From a virus: 64,000 bases of DNA. Shown here in pieces: positions 10,401-19,882 of this stretch. Numbering within the stretch: position 1 is the stretch's first letter; each line of letters starts with the position of its first letter. A program made the translations under genes and the position numbers. The stretch lies in IMG/VR virus record IMGVR_UViG_3300027985_000843, positions 124,001 to 188,000 of that record, one strand, 5' to 3'. The notes under the pieces were generated by a model. The model searched no databases and had not been told where the DNA came from. It worked only from the letters and a program-made list of their open reading frames with translations.

Positions 10401-13305
10401 AGAAGTAGGACGGGAAGAATCCCACGGTCGAGGTCCTAACGTCACCGGAAGAGATCTCAACCGACGGGTTGAGGAGGTCGGATCTGAAAACTTGCGGAGA
10501 GGCAAGCACGATGGTGGTCGTGTCGCTGGTTGCGTTGTAGGTCGAAGCTCCGATAAGGTAGATCTCTGAGCTGTCCAGCCGCAGGAGTCGGTTTGACACG
10601 AAGTCCGATGTGCGGTCCCCGATGATCGTGAATTGGGACGCGTCCGCCTCGATATTCACGATGACCCCGAGCATGGGCGGTTGAAGCACCGTCAGGGTCT
10701 TCTCGCCCCCAATGGCCCCGTAGACGTAGTAGTCGATGTAGACGCGCTCGGTGGGCAGCACGTTGTTGCCGTGAGGCAGGGCGTCGGTCACCTGGGTGTC
10801 CGACAAGAAGCGGACGGTGGAAGCCGAGACGTTGAAGGCCACCTTTGCGCTACTCTGAGGACGGCCGCCCCGGAACGCCTCCGGTGCAGGCGTGTCGGCC
10901 ACTTCCCTCCCGAGAGGGTTGAAGTGCAGAAGGTCCGTCACCGTAGGATGGTCTTGCGTGATTTCCTTGCGGACGAGGAAGCGCCCGCGTTCTTGAACGA
11001 GGATCTTCTCATCGTTCTCGTCGAGCACTGCGTACGTGAGGAATACTTCCTCACTCTCAAGCATCCGGTCAGTGAACTCGATAAGGCCGAGAGCTGGCTG
11101 CAATGCGTAGTCGGTCCCGAGCACAAGCGTGCGGGCCGAGTAGACGCTGAGCCCCGCAGTGATGTCCGCCTGACTGAAGTTGACCTCGCCCGTATCCTGT
11201 GCGATCTCGACTTCGCCCGCAGCCAAGAGGACGGGGGCCGTGAAAGCGCCCGCGTTGGCGACCACTGTGACAGACGTCGAGAAGGTTGACGTGCCGAAGC
11301 GGAATCGGTAGCTGCCCACGTAGGACACGTCAACGAACAGGCCCGAGGCCGTCGTGCCCATGTTGATCAGACGCTCGACCACCGTATTGGGGTCCACATC
11401 GGACACGTTCCGGAAGTAGCGGTCTGCAAGGATCTCGCTGGATCGACGGACCTCGTAGACAAGATTCGATTCCACGCCTCCGCTGATGTCCACCGTCAGC
11501 GAAGTCGTGCCCACGGTAGCGATCGTGTACACCCCTTGGGCCGTCCCAGAAGTGACGATGAGCAGGTCCCCGGGAAGCACTCCGGCCGCAGTGAAGTTCT
11601 GGCTGGTATCGGTGAAAGACGTGCCCGAGAAGGCGCCCGACCCGCTCGCGTACAGAACGCCCTGCGTGTCCGCAAACGTGATGAGGCCGCTTGTGTAGTC
11701 AAATAAGGCAGTCTCTCCGAGAACCAACTCGGTCCACCCCACCGTCGAAGGATAGACCGCCCCGCCCCCGACCACATCCTCCAGCTCCAACGTGAGCCGC
11801 TGCTCGAACACCAAAGGATTGGGGAGTTGAAGAGCCCCAAACGGGCCGGCCACCCGAAGACGGAAATTGTCCGCCCCCGAAGCCGACACAAGCTGCCCAT
11901 TGTGTCGCTGAGCGTAGTTGAGCACTCCCGAATCCGGGTCGAGAAGGTAGCCGTAGCCTGAGGGCGGCGAGAGCACGTCGAGGTTCGACAGGATGCCTGG
12001 GGGGTAGGTACCTGTCCCCTGAGCAACTCGGATCTCGATCGTCCGGCCTTCCACGGGAATCGCTGGGAGGGTGACCGACGGAGCCCCGATGATGGGATCC
12101 GCCCACGAGGCATCCTCCGTCGAGTGAAAGGCCGCGACATCCAATGTTGTGGGGTCGGAAGCTGTCAGGTCGACAGGCGTCCGAAACATCCGGAGCGTCA
12201 TTCCTCGTTCGATGTCGAGATCGGCCACGATCGCCTGGACATTCTCCGAGCCGTAGGACGACTGGTCAGCGGCGGAGAATCGGACGGCACCCGTTCCTCT
12301 GTTGACCTCCACCACGCCCCTCTTGCCCAACGCACTGAAGGAGTCGACGTACTTCGTCTCCTCGAACTGTACTACCCCCGGCACTCGGAAGAACAGATCG
12401 CTGTCTTCCGGCGGTACGGGGCTGAGAATCCCAGGAGCACTCACCGTCCCGAAGGCCGCAGCGAACACCGTTGCACCGAAGGCGAACGTCGAGCCGTCGT
12501 AGTAGACGGACTCCCCGGCATATGTCACTGCATCGGTGGCATTGAACCGCAGCTCTCCAGTGGCCCGGTCCCACTCAACAGTGCCCACTGCCGGGGTTCC
12601 AAGAGCTACAACCTCGACTGGCGTCAAGTATTCCTGGAACCCGATCCGAATGAGCGGGAACTGTCCCGATCTCGGTAGAGGGTTGAGCAGTAGCGTGTCC
12701 TCAATGGCTCCGAGCTTGCCGCTAGAGTCATCTCGCGTGTAGAAGCTCTGCCGCTGGAACCGCACGGCCTGGGCATCGTAAGTGACGAGGTCCGTGGGGC
12801 TCCACCCCATGCTCCCTGACTCTTGAGAGATCTGGACGCTGCCCACCGGAGGGTCGGGGCTGTTCAGATCGACGTCCAGAGCCACCAGGACGACCGTGAA
12901 GGACGTTCCAGCCCCTGACCCTACCGAGACCCTCACCGGGTACGTGACGAGGTCTGAGGAGGCAGGGATTGCGACTACGAGCCGGTTCGTGTTGGAGTCG
13001 GCACCGAGCACACCAGGCTCGTCCAAAACCGACCCTGGCAACATGCGGAACCTCTGCTGTCGGCCATCGTAGTCGAACCGGTTGATGACCTCGTTCTTGG
13101 TCCAGCAGAAGGTACAGTCGGGGAAGTCCCCGTCCTCAAGGACGAAGACATGGTACTCCGTCCTCGGAGCCGACTCGTCCGACGGGTAGTAGAAGTCGAA
13201 CGTCGTCTGATTCGAGATGTACACGTTCGGCGTCTGTGTAAACGCACTATTCGCCGCACCTACGCGAGGGGGGTCGACAATGTATCCTGTTATTGACAGG
13301 GGCAT
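7291..13305 (-). CDS. Giant virion structural protein with repeated beta modules, 2004 aa
   Basis: This is the largest gene in the window. Two kinds of internal repeat can be read. The first has the pattern V-E-x-D-R-x-T-G-x-x-x-F and occurs near residues 158, 242, 332, 453 and 697 (for example VEWDRATGELRF and VEVNRGTGAVRF). The second is a T/S-L-T-D-x-x-x-x-F-x-x-x-G-V module ending in a Y-x-V strand, near residues 565, 1673 and 1797. The region from about 1150 to 1500 is less repetitive and more helical. Translation starts at an ATG after GAGGGTG. It sits between the spike/tip genes and the wedge genes, so a baseplate periphery or short-fibre role is likely. I recognise no enzyme motif and cannot name a family. 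Confidence 0.85.
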   Translation of the reverse strand: MPLSITGYIVDPPRVGAANSAFTQTPNVYISNQTTFDFYYPSDESAPRTEYHVFVLEDGDFPDCTFCWTKNEVINRFDYDGRQQRFRMLPGSVLDEPGVLGADSNTNRLVVAIPASSDLVTYPVRVSVGSGAGTSFTVVLVALDVDLNSPDPPVGSVQISQESGSMGWSPTDLVTYDAQAVRFQRQSFYTRDDSSGKLGAIEDTLLLNPLPRSGQFPLIRIGFQEYLTPVEVVALGTPAVGTVEWDRATGELRFNATDAVTYAGESVYYDGSTFAFGATVFAAAFGTVSAPGILSPVPPEDSDLFFRVPGVVQFEETKYVDSFSALGKRGVVEVNRGTGAVRFSAADQSSYGSENVQAIVADLDIERGMTLRMFRTPVDLTASDPTTLDVAAFHSTEDASWADPIIGAPSVTLPAIPVEGRTIEIRVAQGTGTYPPGILSNLDVLSPPSGYGYLLDPDSGVLNYAQRHNGQLVSASGADNFRLRVAGPFGALQLPNPLVFEQRLTLELEDVVGGGAVYPSTVGWTELVLGETALFDYTSGLITFADTQGVLYASGSGAFSGTSFTDTSQNFTAAGVLPGDLLIVTSGTAQGVYTIATVGTTSLTVDISGGVESNLVYEVRRSSEILADRYFRNVSDVDPNTVVERLINMGTTASGLFVDVSYVGSYRFRFGTSTFSTSVTVVANAGAFTAPVLLAAGEVEIAQDTGEVNFSQADITAGLSVYSARTLVLGTDYALQPALGLIEFTDRMLESEEVFLTYAVLDENDEKILVQERGRFLVRKEITQDHPTVTDLLHFNPLGREVADTPAPEAFRGGRPQSSAKVAFNVSASTVRFLSDTQVTDALPHGNNVLPTERVYIDYYVYGAIGGEKTLTVLQPPMLGVIVNIEADASQFTIIGDRTSDFVSNRLLRLDSSEIYLIGASTYNATSDTTTIVLASPQVFRSDLLNPSVEISSGDVRTSTVGFFPSYFYTELSSWPTIPRGANRIYLPGDVTRTYVSGTITLFTDGGTLLDFNRVTGSVYDATLNRTEVVLTSNGISQYDGGSVTLKYSKRPILDGSATTATTSNSPVLSEPFLVYRRIEGQAGVILSQPDDYSIDDSGKIVLTTPLQELEEVAVLYTGTNLIEAGRRVRASYTHSIVPTDSNGLNGQLLKADYTTYLPDTFYFRVETFTNFRGELVEQYEEDAQATIPTAGPRLENMSQLQLYEQGRESIFYTEGRLYNEDEVARPTLKYFNDGINYLEDALQEMDGRVIGDHDGRFLFDGLITNPDRATFAEVTNQIDDLLRIADPPLQFSLNPFAYTWLGTYREAYKAAVYSRFYPTYRRLFSPAVSGVETGDTIAETGFTNLSSVQSVARRLPWSIVTQEAPAGSTTIQVDSTQEEEDLLRPAWPDTASTDSIVVIRDRDGAWIVPNGNPPNMGPALNLSSKTISSLTLSGPVPTTIPVGATVYHIPNYDATFSPSPASPFLHTYRVGFDVGVNQTDGVLTYIKPYPPFDGSFPAIPAELEIQAPGEGEFIDINTYLFNTITSPYRFPALDGGTADDDGNRQFPLLTPDPESELGLSKTVNGSVTPDIGILTRQSSELTAIQAATSDALAGTGDLDVTRTIVTNTGGAWGVPTPRTGDLVAILNGLNGPTSYHRITVVGVSDITVSTPFALQDTGFSFVVTATTALVSSAGTLTTTTQLDDPAGNFFVNGVQVGHTVVVPALQERRQVTAVNSATQLLVEAFSSTGAVSYRVDDSILTYGGTGSLLDGAVAELDAQEAVLSTNAPPLKPWAQIEALERFLEHVLTDVLVSSNGFTSNGSPTLTDLSVDFTASGVDSTHFVFVRTGTVAGIYKIASVTSSTTLDIDGGFPATNPSVSYRIVDAFGVTILTLSAVMQALLHADAALSGLQTFRSLLQTAVTVEWDASAFGRRTTHSDLADQQASILARIVELSDPGTGDIATLEAAMSSGDRLYDVRYTWIDARTNLRTGILPKKERAQDYRATAAAETLNQLTKLLTLRNL

Positions 13306-13315
13306 CAGGACACCC

Positions 13316-13534
13316 TCACCTCTTGTGCCGCCACCGGATGTTCAAGCCTTTTCTGTTGACAGGGCAGGGGCCTGTTCCAGTCAGATAGGCAATCCGACCA
13401 TCTTCAAGGGAGACCTCCACACAGAAGCCGAAGCCGTTAGGAACAGGTTCCAGATCGGGAGGGGTTACATCCGGATTTGTCCGTAGGGGTCGGTGCTCTC
13501 GGATGTCGATCACCGTAGCTATATTTGCTTTCAT
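13316..13534 (-). CDS. Small uncharacterised protein, 72 aa
   Basis: I chose the ATG at 13534 (MKANIATVIDIREH) because a GGAG lies seven bases upstream; a TTG two codons earlier (13540) is a weaker choice. The protein has a short hydrophobic N-terminal strand, a Pro-rich middle and a basic C-terminus ending RWRHKR, with two cysteines near residues 38 and 57. The gene lies 11 nt before the giant structural gene and about 15 nt after the spike-tip candidate, inside the baseplate operon. The upstream bases TGAAGATGAAA recur at two other junctions in the window. The function is unknown. Confidence 0.6.
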   Translation of the reverse strand: MKANIATVIDIREHRPLRTNPDVTPPDLEPVPNGFGFCVEVSLEDGRIAYLTGTGPCPVNRKGLNIRWRHKR

Positions 13535-13549
13535 CTTCAATCTCCATCT

Positions 13550-14122
13550 TCATAGGATTTTCCCGGTTCCCGTTCCAGCTCCGCCGGTAGGGGAGGCCGT
13601 TCCTACAATGACAATCGGGATAGCAAGACTCGCGAAAACGGAGTCGAGTGCCAGACCGATTGCGCCAGCAAGACGGGGCATAGCCTCGCCAACAAGCCCA
13701 GCTGCTGTGAAACCTGCGATCATGGGCCCTGCACAGGAGGGGGCCAGGAACTTCGCAACCCCAGTTCCCGAACCGATCACAGGATGGGTCGTCGTCACGA
13801 GCATCTGAAGGAAAGCCAGGGACATTCCATTGGACAAGCCTGTCACGAACAGGGGCATCATGACACCAACAATGCCAGCTGCTGGGACTGTACCCATGAG
13901 AGCAGCGAACAGAACAGGTTGGGGAATGGGTAGGGGTAGGGGAACATTGGTACCCACCCCCAAGGACCCGGTGTCCGTAGTCGTGACTTGGACAAGGGGG
14001 ATCCACTGCTGCAAACCATTGGCAACCCCGAGGGCGATTCGGGGGGAGTCCGTGCCCACCATGCCCACTGCGAGCAAGTTGGGGGCAATGACCCCTGTCA
14101 TGGATGGGATGGCGACAGGCAT
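13550..14122 (-). CDS. Gly/Ala-rich hydrophobic virion protein, spike-tip (PAAR-like) candidate
   Basis: A 190-residue protein composed almost wholly of Gly, Ala, Val, Leu, Pro and Thr, with many short hydrophobic segments and conserved-looking Gly/Pro turns (VPLPLPIPQPVLFAALMGT, GLVGEAMPRLAGAIG). It begins right after the stop of the gp5-like spike gene (TGA G ATG). Genes in that position often encode the tip that caps the spike trimer. I do not see the paired His/Cys zinc ligands of canonical PAAR proteins, so PAAR-like is a positional inference. The hydrophobicity could also suit a membrane-active protein delivered by the spike. Confidence 0.65.
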   Translation of the reverse strand: MPVAIPSMTGVIAPNLLAVGMVGTDSPRIALGVANGLQQWIPLVQVTTTDTGSLGVGTNVPLPLPIPQPVLFAALMGTVPAAGIVGVMMPLFVTGLSNGMSLAFLQMLVTTTHPVIGSGTGVAKFLAPSCAGPMIAGFTAAGLVGEAMPRLAGAIGLALDSVFASLAIPIVIVGTASPTGGAGTGTGKIL

Positions 14123-14123
14123 C

Positions 14124-16316
14124 TCAGCTCGACAACACTACCGCAGCACCCAGCAAGGGTGTACCGGTGATGGGATCCAGGGTTGGGGCGTTCGGGGGCA
14201 TAGAGGGGATGCCACGAGCCACACCAAGCACCCCGGGGGTAGCTGCCCCTCCCAGGTTGATGATGGCCGCAAGGGTGCTTGCAGCGGCGCCAGCGGTGAG
14301 ATTCAGTGCGAGCCCCGCAGTCAATGCCATGGCGCCGGCACCGGCCGCAGCGGACCACGCCCCCGCCCCGGTAGACAGCGTCACGGCTCCAGCCCCCGTC
14401 GTGGCCGCCAAAGCTCCCGTGCCCACGGCAATGCTGAAGGCACCGGCGGGGTTGAGGAACGAGGTAGCTCCTGCCGCAACGTTGTAAGTCATGGCACCGG
14501 CCAGCACGTTGGTGATCTGCGCCCCCGCGAGGATGGTTGAGATCTTGCCACCCGCCACGATGTTCTCCAGCACCTGGAGGGCGTAATTGAGCTGCGACTT
14601 ACCAGCGATCAGCTGGTTCATCTCGCCCGCATTGAGAGTGTAGCCCGAGTGAGAGTTGATCTCCGTCCGGTCCGCCTCCATGCGATTGAGGCCGTTGACG
14701 AACGTAATCTTTGAACCCGAGATGCTCTTCTGCTCGGCACCCGTGATGGATGTCTTCTTGATACCCTTGACTTCCACCGCGAGGGCGGCGTCTTCCTCAT
14801 TGGGGTTGCCGGTGAAGGTTTGCCGTACGGCACCACGGAAGTTCGTGGTGATGACGTTGCCTTCGGCATCTCGCCCGATGTCGAGGTGCAAGCCACCCGC
14901 AAGTGTGAGGTGGGCCGAGATGCGGTCAGGAGTTGAAGCCCCGATGAATGCCTTGAGGGCACCGGCCAAGTTGGCTTCGACCGACACATGGTTCGTACCG
15001 CTCGCATAGGCTTCCGACCCTGAGGCCGGGACGTTGATGAGAGCCTTGCCCTCCTTGGTCACAGCCACCACGAAGTGGTTGTCCCCACGAGACTTCGGAG
15101 GGCGGATCCTGAACAGGAATGCTCCCGCCGTCGTGTCAGTCTCCTCCGCCCCTACACGGTCAACCTCGTCGAGCTGGAACTTGCCCGGGCCGTGAGTCGT
15201 GAACTCAGGGAATAGACGAGGGGTCAGAATCTTCCCATACTGTCGCTGACCTCTGGAAGAGGTCAGGTCGTTGCCGATGATCGTGCCGTACACACGTTCG
15301 ATGTAGGGAGGCCGCCTGTCCACGGAGAAGCCGTCGACCTGCTCAAGAACTTCTTGTGTTAGGTCCGACGTGTGCGACAGCTCCAAGCGGTGCTCTACGA
15401 GAGCGTCGGCCGGGCTGTCAGGGTCCTCCAAGCTCAGGTCGGGCCGTAGGGATGGCGGGTAGTGGACCTGCTTGCCATTCGAGTAGACAACGACAGGAAA
15501 CTCTCGGGTGTCGTTGAACAACGAGTTGAGATTGCCATCCGTGTCGGCGAACTTGTAGGGCTCCCCCTCATTGCCAGGGCCGGCAGCTTGCAGCTCGTCA
15601 CGTCCGAAGTAGTTGTCCAGGTCGTAGTAGTCTTCGGTGACTTCCTTGAGCGTGCCGTCACCCTTGAGGATGTCGGGGGGCAGGAAGAAAGCGCTGCGTC
15701 GAGCAGGACCGGAAAAGAACCGAACACCGCTCTCTGTCTGCACTCGGTGAATGGCCTGTGCGACGAGAGTCCTCTCGGCGTCTCGAAGCTCGATCAGGTC
15801 CCCCGCCCGGTTGGTCATTGCCACGTCCTTCGACAGGACGAACTCAGCCCCATCAGAGGACATGCCGCCGACGTTGCCAGGTTTCATCAGCAGTCGCTTG
15901 TATCGGACCGTGGGGCCAACCAGCTCTCTGTAGATGGCCTCGTCCCCGTCTGCGACCTCCCCCGGGCTCGCTGCTGCGAAGGGGTCGAACCTCAGGCCAC
16001 TGCGGTTGCCCGTGGGGATGAAGCCAAGGATGACAGCCTCATTGAGATTCTTGTGGATCTTCCGGAATCCAAGGACGCAGATCGAATTGACCTCCGGCAC
16101 ACCACCCCAGAAGGAACGAGGGCCCGCCATCGCCTGGGCGATGTCCACCTCCAGCCGCCAACCGCCACCAGTGAGAATCTTGACGTCGGCCTTCATGTTG
16201 ATCTCGTCAACACGGGTGACTAGGCCGATGCGAGTTCCCTCGACCTTGGTGGGATCGAAGAATTCCGACTTCGGAACGGACCCAACAGGCCGCTTCGGTA
16301 CGTTGTTGAAATTCAT
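14124..16316 (-). CDS. gp5/VgrG-like central spike protein, 730 aa
   Basis: Residues about 25-105 read as the OB-fold of gp5-type spikes (RIGLVTRVDEINMKADVKI, then FWGGVPEVNSICVLGFRK and a final AVILGFIPTGN strand). The C-terminal 200 residues become a repeating Ala/Gly/Thr/Ser pattern (for example LAGAMTYNVAAGATS and TLSTGAGAWSAAAGAGAM), as expected for a trimeric triple-stranded beta-helix needle. No lysozyme domain is evident; the muralytic activity seems to be in the gene at 19882-21813. The start overlaps the hub gene's stop by 4 nt. The order hub, spike, tip matches contractile baseplates. Confidence 0.88.
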   Translation of the reverse strand: MNFNNVPKRPVGSVPKSEFFDPTKVEGTRIGLVTRVDEINMKADVKILTGGGWRLEVDIAQAMAGPRSFWGGVPEVNSICVLGFRKIHKNLNEAVILGFIPTGNRSGLRFDPFAAASPGEVADGDEAIYRELVGPTVRYKRLLMKPGNVGGMSSDGAEFVLSKDVAMTNRAGDLIELRDAERTLVAQAIHRVQTESGVRFFSGPARRSAFFLPPDILKGDGTLKEVTEDYYDLDNYFGRDELQAAGPGNEGEPYKFADTDGNLNSLFNDTREFPVVVYSNGKQVHYPPSLRPDLSLEDPDSPADALVEHRLELSHTSDLTQEVLEQVDGFSVDRRPPYIERVYGTIIGNDLTSSRGQRQYGKILTPRLFPEFTTHGPGKFQLDEVDRVGAEETDTTAGAFLFRIRPPKSRGDNHFVVAVTKEGKALINVPASGSEAYASGTNHVSVEANLAGALKAFIGASTPDRISAHLTLAGGLHLDIGRDAEGNVITTNFRGAVRQTFTGNPNEEDAALAVEVKGIKKTSITGAEQKSISGSKITFVNGLNRMEADRTEINSHSGYTLNAGEMNQLIAGKSQLNYALQVLENIVAGGKISTILAGAQITNVLAGAMTYNVAAGATSFLNPAGAFSIAVGTGALAATTGAGAVTLSTGAGAWSAAAGAGAMALTAGLALNLTAGAAASTLAAIINLGGAATPGVLGVARGIPSMPPNAPTLDPITGTPLLGAAVVLSS

Positions 16317-19300
16317 GGCGGGAACTCTTGGTTGAGGTTGTTCAGTTCGAGGGTGACGTCACGAAGCTCCTGTTCGGCCGCGTCCAGGGCCTTCTGAAGC
16401 TCACTGAGCGTCGAGTCCACGCCAGTGACGACAACGCCACCTGCCGCGAGAGTTGCCTGTCTGTGTTCGATGTCGATTCGAAGATCAGCAACCCTGCGCT
16501 CCAACTGACGCTTGCGCTCTTCCAGCTCGGCTCGTTTCGAGTTGGACTTGAGGTTGTCGCTGAAGTCCTCGAACGCCTTCTCAAGGTTCTCTCTGGCAGA
16601 GCTGCCCTGTTGGGCAATGGCATCGAGGTCCCCGCCCCGCCCACGCCCCAAGGGGTTGAACGGAGGCGTGAAGCCACCCAAGTCTTGAGGGTTGAAGCCC
16701 CGCCCAAAACGAACCTCTTCGACGTTGACGGGCGGGCCTTCTTCCAGCTCGCCTCGAAGACCCTTCTCAAACTGCTGGTGTGGCCCATCGAGGGCCCGGT
16801 ATAGGCTCACGAGGTAGTCCTCGATCTTTGCTATGGTCTCTTCCCGACTCAGGGCCGGCGGAGCAATGGGGCGAGTGTTCAACTCCAGGTCGATTTGGCC
16901 CGTGTTGAACTGATAGAGGACGTCCTCGGGATCCTGCCCTGTCTGCAAGGCGTAGTCTTCGATTTGGGCCGACCTCTCCACGCCCTTCTGGTACGCCGCG
17001 CGAGCTTCGTCTGTGGTGATGCCCCGGCCGGTCGCCTGGACCTGGTACGCCTCATCCACGATCTTGGCGTAGTAGGCTTCCTGCTGGTCCGGGGGCAGCG
17101 TGCTGTAGTAGTCATCCTCTGCCAAGGTGGACGACACATAGTTGGACACGCCCTCGTAGATCTGATCCTCGTCGCTGGTGGTGATGGTGATACCCCCCTG
17201 CCCGAAGGACAGGGAGCTGTTGTCGGAAGCCGACGCATTGAGGATCTTCACCTGATAGCCGACGTTGATGAAGGCCAGATCGCTGCGACTCAGAAGACAC
17301 CCGCAATTCTCCGGAGAGGTGTCCTCCGTCTTGACGCTCAGCTCAGCCAGCGTCAGAGCCCTCGACAGCTGAGAAGCTTCCACCGAAACGTTCGTGCCCT
17401 TCTGTGCCGCCGACCCGAGAGGGGCGACGTCGACGAAGTTGGTCTCTGTGTTGACATATTCCGGCTCCCCCGTCTCAGGGCTGATGACTGCTGCCGTGTG
17501 CAGGTCATCCGGCTGCAACGTGGCGAGCGTCCGGGAAGGATTGGGGAACCCCGTGTTGATGGTCACGAGGCCCTGGGATTGAGCTTGGAGGGTCTCGGCC
17601 AAGCCCCCCGTCAGAGCCACCTGGGGCCTCACGTCCGCTCGACTGTTGAGAGCGCCTGGGTTGTCGGCCGTCTCGTTGAGTACCAAGCTGCCGTCCCTCA
17701 GGGAGACGTTACGTCCGTATTTGTAATGCCCGATGACCTCGAAGCCTCGCTCGTCCGACACAGGACGGATCATGGCTGTGGTGCCGTGGAAGACGTTCTC
17801 CAGCTGCCCTGTGTCTTCGTCTCGGAAAACCACATTGCTCTTGGGTATGAGCAACATTTCCTTGATGACTGCCGTTGACTCGTACAGGTAGGTGAAGACG
17901 CCCGCAGAATTGAGCCCGTAGGTGAAGCGGTTGTTCAGGTATCGCTCCCGGGCCCGGTCGATCTCATTCACCTGAAATTCCTTGTCGAACTCCCGCTGAA
18001 CGAGTTTGCCGGCGTCTTGGTTGAACTTCTTGGGGTCGAAGGCTGGCTTCGGGCCTCGCCCCGTACCTTCCTTCCGCCGGCCCGTGACCTTCGCGTAGTT
18101 GTCGGGGGCTGGCGCGAAAGGTCGCGTGTAGGCCATCACAACGTTGGGGTGGCCCAGGATGCGGTTCGTCTTCGGGTCCTTGAGGATGAGGGGCTCGTAG
18201 GGATCGTTCTCCCCCGGAGTCTCAGGGTAGTTCGTAGGGGGCAGCTGGGCAGCTTCCCCGACATCCCCCAAGAAGGTCGCTTCCCTTAGTGCTCGGGCCG
18301 GAGGTGTGGGTTCGTTGAGAGTGCCTTTCTGGTACGTCTGACCCTTGAGCTTGTCGAGACGAATGCTCCCGATGCCCTTCGGCGCGATGAACTTGGTCCG
18401 CTTGGCTGTGAGACTGAGAGTCGTCTGGGCTTGGCCGCCGAACTGCACGTTGTGTGAGATACCGGTGATGTACCAGACCTGATCCTTCGACGCGAGATAC
18501 ACAGGGAATCCCAATCGAAGCTCGGGGCGGAACGGGATAGCCACCGTGGCCCGGAACCGTCTGGCATTCATGCGGTCGAGAAGGTCGAGCCCCATGTAGA
18601 ACATGTGCAGCGTGGAGCCCATGAACTCCGAGTTGAAGGTCTCGACGCGCCACCCATACTTTCGGAGCAGGTGGTAGTCCGTGACGCTCGTGGCCGGCGT
18701 CATCTCCTCCCCGAAGCCATAGTCGATGTTGCCGCCATACGACCCGGAGATCTGAAGCTGCGTCACGACCTCCGCCTCAGACTCGGAAAGGTCCCAGCTG
18801 ATCACGTCGATGTCCTGAATCCAGCTCACGGGCTTGTTGCCCAGGACATCGAGGTTGTAGAAGGGCGGCTTGAAAACGATGTCCCCCGTCACGTCCATGT
18901 AGAACTCGAAACCGATGCAGTCCTTGGCGGCGTTCGCAAGTTCGAGCTTCGTCTGGTATTCACTCTGCCAGAAGTTGACCTGTCCCGCGTTCTGAAACTG
19001 CGTCCGGAAGGCAGTCACCTGGGAGTCTGTCGGGTCGAAGACGAGCTGGCTACCGGCCGATCCGCCGTTGGCCTTACGCACAGCCTGACTGATGGCATTC
19101 TTCGTGAGAGGTCGAGTCCCTCCAGGACCATAGGCAGCTTGCAGCTCGTCCCCCCGCACAGCGTTGCCTTGCGTGCCGTACAGCAGAAGGTTGGATCGAA
19201 TGTGCCGAAAGCGGTCCTCCCAGTAGACCATGAGGTCTGCGAGGGCTGCCTTGAACGTCGCTCGTTGGGACGTCTCCTTGTACATGCTCAATAGCGAGCC

Positions 19301-19882
19301 CGACCCAACGATGACGTCCCCGAAGCTGTGCTGTGCAAGGGTCCAGATGATGTCGTAGGGGTTGGCTCCCGAGAATACGTTGCCGAAGAGGTTGCGGCCC
19401 ATCTGCCCGACGCTCTGTGTGAACGCCGGGTTGATGTTCATCTTGCACAACTCCCACCACTTCAGGATGTCGGAGCAGTTGACGCTGAAGGTATGCTCGC
19501 CGCCCGAATAGCTCTCGGATACTTCGTTCACGAGACCCCAAAAGATGGGGTAGTATTGCGGAACACCCTCGACCACGAAGTGGCCCTTCGCGAAGATCTC
19601 GACCTCCATCATGGAGGTGATGAGAGGTTCCCCGTCGAAGAGGAACTCGTCCACGGCGTGTCGAGGAACGGACAGCGTGAAGCTCGCGGACCCCGGCACG
19701 CTTTGGGTGTTGAGGTCGACTTGAATGCTCGTGATGTACTTGTTCCAGGCAAACCGGCGTTTGCACTTCGGGCACCCGAGGATGTCCACCTCGCCGTTGA
19801 TGAACACAACAGCATCGGGGGCTGTCACGACAGTCGGACGGATGCCTTGCTGATATGTGCCTTGGTAGGGGCTGCGAGCCAT
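16313..19882 (-). CDS. gp27/gpD-like baseplate hub protein, 1189 aa
   Basis: The first 500 or so residues have the hub pattern: a strand pair TSIQVDLNTQSVPGSASFTL, a VEIFAKG strand, PIFWGLVNEVSESYSGGEHT and NCSDILKWWE, then domains ending KFIAPKGIGSIRLDKLKG. A GCPKCKRRF knuckle lies near residue 36. The middle section is poorly structured and the last 90 residues form a strong coiled coil (LEERKRQLERRVADLRIDIE onward). Known hubs are 350-550 residues, so the C-terminal half is an extension of unknown role. It joins the previous gene by TGATG and the spike gene by ATGA, supporting coupled synthesis of hub and spike. Confidence 0.85.
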   Translation of the reverse strand: MARSPYQGTYQQGIRPTVVTAPDAVVFINGEVDILGCPKCKRRFAWNKYITSIQVDLNTQSVPGSASFTLSVPRHAVDEFLFDGEPLITSMMEVEIFAKGHFVVEGVPQYYPIFWGLVNEVSESYSGGEHTFSVNCSDILKWWELCKMNINPAFTQSVGQMGRNLFGNVFSGANPYDIIWTLAQHSFGDVIVGSGSLLSMYKETSQRATFKAALADLMVYWEDRFRHIRSNLLLYGTQGNAVRGDELQAAYGPGGTRPLTKNAISQAVRKANGGSAGSQLVFDPTDSQVTAFRTQFQNAGQVNFWQSEYQTKLELANAAKDCIGFEFYMDVTGDIVFKPPFYNLDVLGNKPVSWIQDIDVISWDLSESEAEVVTQLQISGSYGGNIDYGFGEEMTPATSVTDYHLLRKYGWRVETFNSEFMGSTLHMFYMGLDLLDRMNARRFRATVAIPFRPELRLGFPVYLASKDQVWYITGISHNVQFGGQAQTTLSLTAKRTKFIAPKGIGSIRLDKLKGQTYQKGTLNEPTPPARALREATFLGDVGEAAQLPPTNYPETPGENDPYEPLILKDPKTNRILGHPNVVMAYTRPFAPAPDNYAKVTGRRKEGTGRGPKPAFDPKKFNQDAGKLVQREFDKEFQVNEIDRARERYLNNRFTYGLNSAGVFTYLYESTAVIKEMLLIPKSNVVFRDEDTGQLENVFHGTTAMIRPVSDERGFEVIGHYKYGRNVSLRDGSLVLNETADNPGALNSRADVRPQVALTGGLAETLQAQSQGLVTINTGFPNPSRTLATLQPDDLHTAAVISPETGEPEYVNTETNFVDVAPLGSAAQKGTNVSVEASQLSRALTLAELSVKTEDTSPENCGCLLSRSDLAFINVGYQVKILNASASDNSSLSFGQGGITITTSDEDQIYEGVSNYVSSTLAEDDYYSTLPPDQQEAYYAKIVDEAYQVQATGRGITTDEARAAYQKGVERSAQIEDYALQTGQDPEDVLYQFNTGQIDLELNTRPIAPPALSREETIAKIEDYLVSLYRALDGPHQQFEKGLRGELEEGPPVNVEEVRFGRGFNPQDLGGFTPPFNPLGRGRGGDLDAIAQQGSSARENLEKAFEDFSDNLKSNSKRAELEERKRQLERRVADLRIDIEHRQATLAAGGVVVTGVDSTLSELQKALDAAEQELRDVTLELNNLNQEFPP

